Shown one piece after another: positions 7,272 to 13,034 of a stretch of 13,034 bases of DNA (position 1 is its first letter; the number at the start of each line of letters is the position of its first letter). The DNA comes from JBPEWY01 sp052032225 (GTDB lineage Bacteria; Bacteroidota; Bacteroidia; Flavobacteriales; Flavobacteriaceae), in the NCBI GenBank assembly GCA_052032225.1, contig JBPEWY010000087.1, forward strand, positions 1 to 13,034, written 5' to 3'. The notes under the pieces were generated by a model. That model did not search any database. It was not told the origin of the DNA and saw nothing but the letters and a program-made list of their open reading frames with translations. The position numbers and the translations under genes are program-made.

Positions 7272-7781
7272 ATGAAGCAGGCAGATTTTTTACATATTGT
7301 ATTGCCTTTTAAAGATAAAATGTACAGGTTAGCTAAACGCTTACTCGTATCTAACGAAGAAGCCGAAGACGCAACACAAGAAATATTATTAAAGTTGTGG
7401 TCTAACAATAAAAAAATAGCAACCTACAAGAATGTTGAAGCTTTTGCAATGACTATGACCAAAAATTACTGTTTAGACAGGTTAAAATCTAAACAAGCAT
7501 CTAACTTAAAATTGGTTCATAGTAATTATAAAGACAACAACCAATCTGTACACAAACAGGCAGAAGTATCAGATAGCATACAATGGGTACAAAAAATTAT
7601 GCAAAGCTTGCCAGAACAACAAAAATTAGTATTGCAATTACGTGATGTAGAACAATACGATTTTGATGAGATTGCAGCCATGTTAGATATGAACCCAACG
7701 GCTGTTAGAGTAACACTTTCTAGAGCCAGAAAGGCTGTTAGAGAACAACTAATAAAAAAACACAACTATGGAGTTAGTTAA
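7272..7781 (+). CDS. ECF subfamily RNA polymerase sigma-70 factor
   Basis: This 169-residue protein has the two-domain ECF architecture without regions 1 or 3. Sigma2 spans about 10-76, with EEAEDATQEILLKLW (29-43) for core binding and NVEAFAMTMTKNYCLDRLK for -10 recognition. Sigma4 spans about 104-160, with SLPEQQKLVLQLRD and the helix-turn-helix FDEIAAMLDMNPTAVRVTLSRARKAVRE. It would direct RNA polymerase to a dedicated set of promoters in response to an envelope or internal signal. It is the first gene of a four-gene plus-strand unit. Its last 14 nt overlap the next gene, a probable anti-sigma factor. The candidate promoter at 7195-7220 is itself ECF-like. Length and motifs are typical for the family. 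The ECF group and the signal are not determined. Confidence 0.95.
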   Translation: MKQADFLHIVLPFKDKMYRLAKRLLVSNEEAEDATQEILLKLWSNNKKIATYKNVEAFAMTMTKNYCLDRLKSKQASNLKLVHSNYKDNNQSVHKQAEVSDSIQWVQKIMQSLPEQQKLVLQLRDVEQYDFDEIAAMLDMNPTAVRVTLSRARKAVREQLIKKHNYGVS

Positions 7782-8202
7782 AAAAATAGAAAACCTTTTA
7801 GAAAAGTATTTTGAGGCACGTACAACCGTTGCCGAAGAGCAAACATTACAATCGTATTTCTCTCAAAATAATGTGGCGCCGCACTTAGAGCAATACAAAC
7901 CAATGTTTGAGTACTTTTCTGTAGCCAAAACCGAACAGTCTACCAGACCCGTTCCATTAAAATCTAAAAAGCAAATTGTGTATCAGTGGATTTCTGTGGC
8001 AGCTGTAGTTGCATTGGTGTTTGGCGTTTATTTTGGCACTAACAATGCCACTGGCAACAAACAGGTTATAAACAACCCGGAACTTGCCTACCAAGAAACC
8101 AAAAAAGCATTAGACCTTATTGCGCAAAACTTAAATAAGGGAACTGAAAAAATTGCTTATTTGGGCGAATTTGAACAAGCAAAAAACAAAATTTTAAAAT
8201 AA
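7768..8202 (+). CDS. Probable single-pass membrane anti-sigma factor
   Basis: This 144-residue protein is probably the regulator that sequesters the ECF sigma factor encoded just upstream. Its ATG lies inside the sigma gene (14-nt overlap), which is typical of translationally coupled sigma/anti-sigma pairs. The N-terminal cytoplasmic part (1-70) is helical. Its LLEKYFEARTTVAEEQTLQSYF segment (10-31) resembles the N-terminus of Bacteroidota proteins encoded beside ECF sigma factors. One membrane segment follows at about 71-90 (IVYQWISVAAVVALVFGVYF), then a short, presumably periplasmic, helical tail. No zinc-binding HxxxCxxC motif is present, so it is not a ZAS-type anti-sigma factor. The function is inferred from position and topology; no catalytic motif is visible. 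Confidence 0.75.
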   Translation: MELVKKIENLLEKYFEARTTVAEEQTLQSYFSQNNVAPHLEQYKPMFEYFSVAKTEQSTRPVPLKSKKQIVYQWISVAAVVALVFGVYFGTNNATGNKQVINNPELAYQETKKALDLIAQNLNKGTEKIAYLGEFEQAKNKILK

Positions 8203-8224
8203 CCTTTAACACAATTTAAAAATC

Positions 8225-8764
8225 ATGAAAAAAGTAATAGTAATAGTAGCGTTTCTTTTGGCTCCGTTAGCCATGATAGGACAATCGGCTTTTGATAAGT
8301 TTGAAGATAGAGACGATGTATCTGTTGTGATTGTTAACAAAAACATGTTTGATATGCTAAGTAAAATGGCAGTAGATGTTAACGATCCTGAAGCGCAAGA
8401 CTATATAGATATGGCAAAATCATTAAGCAGCCTTAAAGTTTTTATAACAGAAAATAAAAGTACTGCCGATGAGATGAAGGCCACAGTAAATAAATACTTA
8501 AAAAGCTCATCATTAAAAGAGCTTATGCGAGTAAAAGACAAAGAAGCCAATGTTAAGTTTTATGTTAAAGAAGGTAAAGACGAAGATCATGTAAGTGAGT
8601 TGTTAATGTTTGTTTCCGGAATTAAAGATGTAGAAACAAACGGAAGAAAAGTAGAAACAGTGCTACTTACACTTACAGGTGATATAGATCTTACCAAAAT
8701 AGGAAGTTTAACACAAAAAATGAACCTGCCTTCAGATTTAGAGAAAGCCGGTAAAAAACAATAA
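8225..8764 (+). CDS. DUF4252 domain protein, exported
   Basis: This 179-residue protein has a cleavable signal peptide (about 1-20, MIGQS at its end) and no lipobox, so it is probably periplasmic. The mature part fits DUF4252: an N-terminal beta strand (VSVVIVNKNMFDML), an acidic helical middle, a KELMRVKD motif near 98-105, and alternating strands (VKFYVKEG, VSELLMFVSG, VETVLLTLTGDIDLTKIGSLTQKM). The family is of unknown function and is found in Bacteroidota, often beside ECF sigma factors. It starts 22 nt after the probable anti-sigma gene, so it is most likely co-transcribed. It is distantly paralogous to the next gene. A hairpin (8776-8801) follows and may reduce downstream transcription. 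Confidence 0.85.
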   Translation: MKKVIVIVAFLLAPLAMIGQSAFDKFEDRDDVSVVIVNKNMFDMLSKMAVDVNDPEAQDYIDMAKSLSSLKVFITENKSTADEMKATVNKYLKSSSLKELMRVKDKEANVKFYVKEGKDEDHVSELLMFVSGIKDVETNGRKVETVLLTLTGDIDLTKIGSLTQKMNLPSDLEKAGKKQ

Positions 8765-8775
8765 ATGTACAACAT

Positions 8776-8801
8776 AGCCTGCAGTAAATCTGCAGGCTTT
8801 T
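8776..8801 (+). terminator. Hairpin between the two DUF4252 genes, a weak terminator or attenuator
   Basis: A 9-bp perfect stem AGCCTGCAG/CTGCAGGCT (8776-8784/8790-8798) with loop TAAAT is followed by only a short T run (8798-8801). It could terminate partially, or protect the upstream 3' end after processing, so the second DUF4252 gene may be less expressed. Confidence 0.6.
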
Positions 8802-8821
8802 AACCATCAAAAAAAACAGTT

Positions 8822-9364
8822 ATGCAACTTATAAAAAAAATCACCATGCTATTTGCAGCCACTTTATTGCTGGTAGCGTGCGACAACAACCAGAGTATTC
8901 AAGAATATTATGTAGAAAGCTCAGAAAAGCCGGATTTTATTTCGGTTGATTTGCCAGCCAGCTTATTAAAGTTAGAAGAATCAACTTTAACGCCAGAGCA
9001 AAAACAAGCATACCAATCACTAAAAAAACTAAATGTTTTAGCTTACAGAGCAACAGAAAGTAACAAAGCAGCATTTGAAGCAGAAAAAGCCAAAGTAAAG
9101 CAAATTTTAGTGAATGATAATTATAAAGAGCTTATGCGCTTTAGTATTGGTAAAAATAAAGCAACAATAAAATATAAAGGAGAAAGTGATGCTTTAGATG
9201 AAGTTATAGTTTACGGCAGTGATGACACCAAGGGTTTTGCACTAGTGCGTGTGTTAGGAGATAATATGCAACCTTCTCAAATAATGAAATTGGCTAATGC
9301 TATTAATGAAAATAATATAGAAACTAAAGAGTTAGAGCAGCTAAGTAATTTTTTTAAAAATTAA
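8822..9364 (+). CDS. DUF4252 domain lipoprotein
   Basis: This 180-residue protein has a lipoprotein signal with lipobox LLVAC (Cys20). The mature protein has a beta segment (PDFISVDLPASLL), a helical region rich in Lys/Glu, and a KELMRFSIGKNKATIKY core (about 100-116). A C-terminal strand-helix unit (DEVIVYGSDDTKGFALVRVLGDN, then MKLANAINEN) follows. The shared KELMR motif, size and layout identify it as a second DUF4252 member, distantly paralogous to the preceding gene. One copy is soluble and one lipid-anchored, which suggests partner proteins at the envelope acting in or under the ECF pathway. The actual function is unknown. A strong terminator follows 14 nt after the stop. Confidence 0.8.
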   Translation: MQLIKKITMLFAATLLLVACDNNQSIQEYYVESSEKPDFISVDLPASLLKLEESTLTPEQKQAYQSLKKLNVLAYRATESNKAAFEAEKAKVKQILVNDNYKELMRFSIGKNKATIKYKGESDALDEVIVYGSDDTKGFALVRVLGDNMQPSQIMKLANAINENNIETKELEQLSNFFKN

Positions 9365-9377
9365 CTAAAAGCAGCAA

Positions 9378-9416
9378 AAAAATAAAGGGCTGAGTAAAAC
9401 TCAGCCCTTTATTTTT
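9378..9416. terminator. Bidirectional terminator between DUF4252 gene 2 and purB
   Basis: A 17-bp perfect stem pairs AAAAATAAAGGGCTGAG (9378-9394) with its complement at 9400-9416 around loop TAAAA. The A/T ends give a T tract in both directions. The purB TAA (9417-9415) overlaps the 3' edge. Confidence 0.95.
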
Positions 9417-10758
9417 ATATACCGGTATAATTACTTGGCGTTATTTGTTTGAGTTCTTTTTTCACAGCGTCAGATACTTGCAGCGTATCAATAAATGCAG
9501 CAATGGTTTGCTGAGTAATTTTTTGGTTTGTTCTGGTTAGCCCTTTTAAAGTTTCGTAAGGATTTGGATACCCTTCTCTTCTAAGTATCGTTTGAATTGC
9601 CTCTGCAACAACCGCCCAATTGTCTTCTAAATCTGCTTCAAATTTTTCTTTATTTAATAAAAGCTTGCTTAAACCTTTTAAGGTAGCTTTAAAACCAATT
9701 AAAGTATGTGCAAATGGCACGCCAACGTTGCGTAAAACTGTACTATCTGTTAAATCTCTTTGTAATCTTGAAATTGGGAGCTTAGCAGCTAAATGCTCAA
9801 AAATAGCATTAGCAATACCCAAGTTTCCTTCAGAATTCTCAAAATCTATCGGGTTTACTTTATGAGGCATGGCAGACGAACCTACTTCTCCGGCTTTTAT
9901 TTTTTGTTTAAAATAATCCATAGAAATGTAGGTCCACATATCCCTATTCAAATCAATAATAATAGTGTTAATACGCTTTAAGGCATCAAATAAAGCAGCC
10001 ATATGGTCGTAATGCTCTATTTGAGTAGTAGGGAAAGAGTGTTGCAATTCAAGTTTACCTTGCACAAAGCTAGTAGCAAATGCTTTCCAATCTACATCAG
10101 GATACGCCACTTTATGGGCATTAAAATTACCGGTTGCACCCCCAAATTTTGCAGCACAAGGAATATCGTTCAGTAAATTAAACTGCTCGTTTAAACGAGT
10201 TACAAACACATTAATTTCTTTTCCTAATCGGGTTGGCGATGCAGGCTGCCCATGGGTTCTAGCCAACATTGGAATGTTTTCCCACTCCGTAACTAATGCC
10301 TGCAAGGTATTTTTTAATTCGGTGTAAATTGGTATATACTCTTGGCTTAAAGCATCTTTAATAGAAAGTGGAATTGCGGTATTATTTATATCTTGTGATG
10401 TAAGTCCAAAATGAATAAACTCTTTATATTGAGATATGCCAAGCTCATCAAATTTTTGTTTTATAAAGTACTCTACAGCTTTAACATCGTGATTGGTTGT
10501 TTTCTCTATATCTTTAATGGCCGATGCATCTATAGCAGTAAAGTTTTTATAAATAGCCCTTAGTTTTGCAAATAAATTAGCATCAAAATCTTTTAGTTGC
10601 GGTAGGGGAATTTCGCATAAGGCAATAAAATATTCTATTTCTACAAGAACTCGGTATTTTATTAAAGCCTCTTCAGAAAAAAAATTAGCTAAAGAGCTTA
10701 CTTTAGAACGGTATCTGCCATCTACTGGAGAAATAGCGTTTAGCGTATTGAGCGACAT
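9415..10758 (-). CDS. purB: Adenylosuccinate lyase
   Basis: This cytoplasmic enzyme cleaves SAICAR to AICAR and adenylosuccinate to AMP, both releasing fumarate, in purine synthesis. At 447 residues it resembles the longer E. coli-type PurB (456 aa). Visible motifs are ISPVDGRY at the N-terminus (9-16), TTNHDVKAVEYF (87-98), FGLTSQDINNTA (117-128), ARTHGQPASPTRLGKE (166-181) with His169 aligned to the catalytic His171 of E. coli, and the fumarase/aspartase-superfamily signature GSSAMPHKVNP (293-303) with the flexible-loop serine Ser295. The family is complete with no missing residues. A perfect -7 box lies in the 63-nt gap upstream. The gene ends in the shared terminator at 9378-9416. Confidence 0.98.
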   Translation of the reverse strand: MSLNTLNAISPVDGRYRSKVSSLANFFSEEALIKYRVLVEIEYFIALCEIPLPQLKDFDANLFAKLRAIYKNFTAIDASAIKDIEKTTNHDVKAVEYFIKQKFDELGISQYKEFIHFGLTSQDINNTAIPLSIKDALSQEYIPIYTELKNTLQALVTEWENIPMLARTHGQPASPTRLGKEINVFVTRLNEQFNLLNDIPCAAKFGGATGNFNAHKVAYPDVDWKAFATSFVQGKLELQHSFPTTQIEHYDHMAALFDALKRINTIIIDLNRDMWTYISMDYFKQKIKAGEVGSSAMPHKVNPIDFENSEGNLGIANAIFEHLAAKLPISRLQRDLTDSTVLRNVGVPFAHTLIGFKATLKGLSKLLLNKEKFEADLEDNWAVVAEAIQTILRREGYPNPYETLKGLTRTNQKITQQTIAAFIDTLQVSDAVKKELKQITPSNYTGI

Positions 10759-10781
10759 GTTGTGTTGTTTTTTTAAAGCAG

Positions 10782-10789
10782 CAAAGATA
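10782..10789 (-). promoter_or_regulatory. -7 promoter box of purB
   Basis: The minus strand reads TATCTTTG followed by C, an exact TAnnTTTG match. A start about 6 nt downstream leaves a leader of about 18 nt before the ATG at 10758. No clear -33 TTG element is seen, but the position in the short gap between genes is right. Confidence 0.55.
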
Positions 10790-10821
10790 CTTGTTACAAA
10801 ACTAAATTAGAAACTAAAAAA

Positions 10822-11385
10822 CTACTTATTAAGTTTAGCTAAAATATTTTTAGCACGTGCTTTATAGGCAGCAGTGTGGTTGTTAAAATTTTGTTCTAAA
10901 ATAAGCTTTAACTCTTTATGAATCCAAGAGAACTTTGTACCTAATAAATAAAGGGTGTTCATTGCATAAGCCTTAACGGCAACTTTTTGTTTGCCTATAA
11001 GCCAATCAAAACAAAGCTCTGTTATTTTTTGCAAGTGGGTTTTAGTAACAACAGTAATAACGGCAGGAGTTTGCCATTTAAAATAATGGGTTATGAGCTC
11101 CTCGCAAACTTTAGCAACAGGCCTAACACAAGAATCTAAGTATACTTTTTCTAAATCTAGCAGAAAAAAATCTATGTGAGGTACAATAGCAGTTATATCT
11201 TTACGAGCCACAAAATCTAAAATCCAACCGGCTTTACACGAAACCGGATCATCTGTTAATTTTACAATAGCAATTAGGTTGGGGAGTTCATTATTATGTT
11301 GTAAAATATACTTTGCGTAAAAGCTTCGTTGCTCTCTAGAAGCAGTTACATAATTTAAGCTATTGTATAACTCTTGCAGCGTCAT
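10822..11385 (-). CDS. Uncharacterised helical (HEAT-like) protein upstream of purB
   Basis: This 187-residue protein has no signal peptide or membrane segment, so it is probably cytoplasmic. The sequence is helical throughout. Repeating amphipathic helices of about 30-40 residues (LIAIVKLTDDPVSCKAGWILDFVA, then VRPVAKVCEELITHYF, LQKITELCFDWLIGKQKVAVKAYAMNTLYLLG, AYKARAKNILAKL) resemble HEAT/armadillo-type repeats. The C-terminus is basic. No catalytic motif is seen. It is encoded in the same direction as purB, 63 nt upstream, with a purB promoter box in between, so joint transcription is possible but not required. A scaffold or protein-binding role would be a guess. The start at 11385 lies 4 nt from half of a palindromic promoter-like element (11390-11407). 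Confidence 0.8.
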   Translation of the reverse strand: MTLQELYNSLNYVTASREQRSFYAKYILQHNNELPNLIAIVKLTDDPVSCKAGWILDFVARKDITAIVPHIDFFLLDLEKVYLDSCVRPVAKVCEELITHYFKWQTPAVITVVTKTHLQKITELCFDWLIGKQKVAVKAYAMNTLYLLGTKFSWIHKELKLILEQNFNNHTAAYKARAKNILAKLNK

Positions 11386-11389
11386 TCAA

Positions 11390-11407
11390 CTAAATTAGCT
11401 AATTTAG
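11390..11407. promoter_or_regulatory. 18-bp perfect palindrome in the divergent intergenic region
   Basis: CTAAATTAGCTAATTTAG is an exact inverted repeat between the divergent genes starting at 11385 (minus) and 11428 (plus). Each strand reads TAATTTAG, one mismatch from the -7 consensus TAnnTTTG. It may be an operator, or two back-to-back -7 boxes sharing bases. Confidence 0.45.
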
Positions 11408-11427
11408 GTGGCTTAAAACCAATTATT

Positions 11428-11898
11428 ATGAAAATCTTTAGAAAAATAGCAGGTTTAGCTTTAGTAGTGTTTATAATAGCTCAATTTTTCAGACCGGATA
11501 AAAATACTTCTACAGAAGTTTTGGAAACCGATTTTATTGTGGCAGAGCGCCCGCCCGAAGCTATTGCTAAAATGCTAAAAACATCATGCTATGATTGCCA
11601 TTCTAATAACACAAAATACCCTTGGTATAGTTATATTACGCCGGTAAATTATTGGTTACAGGGGCATATAGATCATGGTAAAGAAGAGCTTAATTTTTCT
11701 GAATGGAAAAGTTTTTCGGCAAAACGAAAAGACAAAAAGCTAGAAGAAATTATAGACGAAGTAAAAAAACGTCATATGCCATTAGACTCTTACTTAATAG
11801 TGCATAAAGATGCAGAACTTACAGATGAACAAATTAATATGTTAACCCAATACGCAAACACACTAAGGTTTAGATATAAAATGAGCATTATAAAGTAA
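11428..11898 (+). CDS. Membrane-anchored haem-binding domain protein (single CxxCH)
   Basis: This 156-residue protein has an N-terminal membrane anchor or uncleaved signal (about 5-21, GLALVVFIIAQFF). A short domain with one c-type haem attachment motif, CYDCH (Cys54, Cys57, His58), follows in the context KTSCYDCHSNNTKYPWYSYITP. This is the hallmark of the Bacteroidota haem-binding domain (Haem_bd family). Met117 in the conserved-looking RHMPL could be the distal haem ligand. It is presumably periplasmic and involved in electron transfer or haem sensing; its partner is unknown. I chose the ATG at 11428. An in-frame ATG at 11374 would run through the start of the divergent gene and put 18 non-signal residues before the anchor. 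The glycosyltransferase gene starts 6 nt after the stop, so the two probably share a transcript. Confidence 0.88.
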   Translation: MKIFRKIAGLALVVFIIAQFFRPDKNTSTEVLETDFIVAERPPEAIAKMLKTSCYDCHSNNTKYPWYSYITPVNYWLQGHIDHGKEELNFSEWKSFSAKRKDKKLEEIIDEVKKRHMPLDSYLIVHKDAELTDEQINMLTQYANTLRFRYKMSIIK

Positions 11899-11904
11899 CC
11901 AACT

Positions 11905-13034
11905 ATGCTTAAGGTTTTAATAATTGGTAATGTATGGCCTGAGCCTTCCACAACTGCAGCTGGCTCAAGAATGCTTCAATTAATTCATACATTTTTAGAA
12001 CACAATTTTTCCTTAACCTTTGTTAGTGCAGCAGAAAAAAGCAACAACTCGTACCCTTTACAAGAATTAGGGGTTGTTTGTGAAACCATTAAATTAAACC
12101 ACTCGAGTTTTGATGATTTTATAGTTGATTTAAATCCTGATATTGTATTATTTGATAGGTTTATAACCGAAGAACAATTTGGTTGGCGTGTTACAGAGCA
12201 CTGCCCGAATGCGCTTAAAATATTAGATACAGAAGATTTGCATTGCTTACGAATGGGCAGGCATAAAGCAATAAAACAAAAAAAGGAGTTTAACTTAAAA
12301 TCTCTTTTTAAATTAGATATAACAAAGCGTGAAATAGCAAGTATTTACAGATGCGACTTAAGTTTAATTATCTCTGAAGAAGAATACAATATTCTTGTAA
12401 ATCATTTTTCTGTTCCTAAAAGTTTACTGCTTTATTTGCCATTTTTACTAAATACAGAAAATTTAAATATTAACACAGTACCAAAATTCAATCAACGAGA
12501 AGGTTTTATAACAATTGGTAACTTTTTGCATGCGCCCAATACAGATGCTATTTTGTACTTAAAAAACACAATATGGCCTTTAATAAAAGCACAGTTACCT
12601 AAAGCAACATTGTCTGTTTATGGTGCTTACAAAACTCAAAAAATAAATAGTTTACACAGCGTTAAAGAAGGTTTTTTAATAAAGGGGTGGGCAGAAAGCG
12701 TTCATACTGTTATGCAGCAGTATAGGGTTTGTTTAGTGCCTTTACGTTTTGGTGCAGGCTTAAAAGGAAAACTAATAGATGCAATGATAAATGGTACTCC
12801 CTGTGTTACAACACCTATTGGGGCAGAAGGCATGTTTGGTACATTAACGCCAAACGGTATTGTTACCCAAACCGATAAAGAGTTTGCAGCTGCAGCTGTT
12901 AAGCTTTATACTAATAAACCTCTTTGGAGTGAAGCTCAGGTAAATGGTTATACAATCTTAAAAGAAAGATTTACTAAAAAAGTTCATGCCAAAAATTTAA
13001 TAAACGCAACAACAAAACTTTTAAATAATTTGCC
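11905..13034 (+). CDS. GT4-type glycosyltransferase (partial, open at right edge)
   Basis: 376 complete codons are visible and the frame is still open at the window end. The family is usually about 370-420 residues, so little is missing. The protein starts MLKVLIIGNVWPEPSTTAAGSRM, a Rossmann strand plus Gly-containing loop typical of GT-B glycosyltransferases. In the C-terminal half, GNFLHAPNTDAILYL (205-219) begins the donor-binding domain. PLRFGAGLKGKLIDAMINGTPCVTT (279-303) with GAEG (306-309) is the nucleotide-sugar binding signature of GT4. Asp292 stands where many members have Glu. It has no signal peptide or clear membrane segment and is probably cytoplasmic or peripheral. It would transfer a sugar from a nucleotide donor to an unknown acceptor. 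It lies 6 nt after the haem-protein gene, and no other polysaccharide gene is visible in the window. Confidence 0.88.
   Translation, partial: MLKVLIIGNVWPEPSTTAAGSRMLQLIHTFLEHNFSLTFVSAAEKSNNSYPLQELGVVCETIKLNHSSFDDFIVDLNPDIVLFDRFITEEQFGWRVTEHCPNALKILDTEDLHCLRMGRHKAIKQKKEFNLKSLFKLDITKREIASIYRCDLSLIISEEEYNILVNHFSVPKSLLLYLPFLLNTENLNINTVPKFNQREGFITIGNFLHAPNTDAILYLKNTIWPLIKAQLPKATLSVYGAYKTQKINSLHSVKEGFLIKGWAESVHTVMQQYRVCLVPLRFGAGLKGKLIDAMINGTPCVTTPIGAEGMFGTLTPNGIVTQTDKEFAAAAVKLYTNKPLWSEAQVNGYTILKERFTKKVHAKNLINATTKLLNNL

Noticed and set aside
7526..7765. Minus-strand open frame inside the sigma factor gene
   Set aside because: It is a Ser/Cys-rich shadow of the sigma gene, with no recognisable motif.
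8587..8775. Minus-strand open frame inside the first DUF4252 gene
   Set aside because: It is a short shadow frame, and it overlaps a hairpin and the coding strand of a gene with a good signal peptide.
9620..9981. Two overlapping plus-strand open frames inside purB
   Set aside because: Both are antisense to highly conserved purB sequence, including the GSSAMPHKVNP signature.
11374..11427. Upstream in-frame ATG that would extend the haem-binding protein by 18 residues
   Set aside because: The extension overlaps the start of the divergent gene and crosses the 18-bp palindrome, and it would move the membrane anchor away from the N-terminus. The ATG at 11428 gives a typical anchor.

Overview
The window reads as chromosomal DNA of a Bacteroidota bacterium, most likely a member of the Flavobacteriaceae. 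The evidence is strongly AT-rich sequence, TAnnTTTG-type promoter boxes, start codons without Shine-Dalgarno sites, many lipoproteins, a TonB-dependent receptor, a DUF4252 pair behind an ECF sigma factor, and a Bacteroidota-type haem-binding CxxCH protein. No tRNA, rRNA, CRISPR array, insertion sequence or phage gene is visible.

Region 1 (1-4130) is a cobalamin uptake locus. A FecCD/BtuC-type permease, cut by the left edge, and a BtuF-like lipoprotein run leftward and overlap by 4 nt. A well-preserved cobalamin riboswitch and a BtuB-like TonB-dependent receptor run rightward. The receptor would carry the corrinoid across the outer membrane, the lipoprotein would bind it in the periplasm, and the permease, with an ATPase presumably beyond the left edge, would import it. 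The riboswitch precedes only the receptor and is followed by a terminator-like hairpin just ahead of its start codon.

Region 2 (4101-7188) holds two tandem, paralogous S41-family (C-terminal processing protease-like) lipoproteins on the minus strand. Each is followed by a nearly identical GCCGCTT hairpin terminator.

Region 3 (7195-9416) diverges from region 2. It is an ECF sigma factor, a translationally coupled single-pass membrane protein that is a probable anti-sigma factor, and two DUF4252 proteins, the first exported and the second a lipoprotein. An ECF-type promoter candidate (TGTAAC, 16 nt, CGTC) lies upstream and suggests autoregulation. A 17-bp bidirectional terminator closes the module.

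Region 4 (9415-11385, minus strand) holds purB (adenylosuccinate lyase) and an upstream helical, HEAT-like protein of unknown role. Region 5 (11390-13034, plus strand) starts at an 18-bp perfect palindrome between divergent genes. It holds a membrane-anchored haem-binding CxxCH protein and a GT4-type glycosyltransferase that is cut by the right edge. Most genes here are recognisable families. The more unusual material lies in the regulatory sequence: the riboswitch expression platform, the ECF promoter, the paired terminators and the palindrome.
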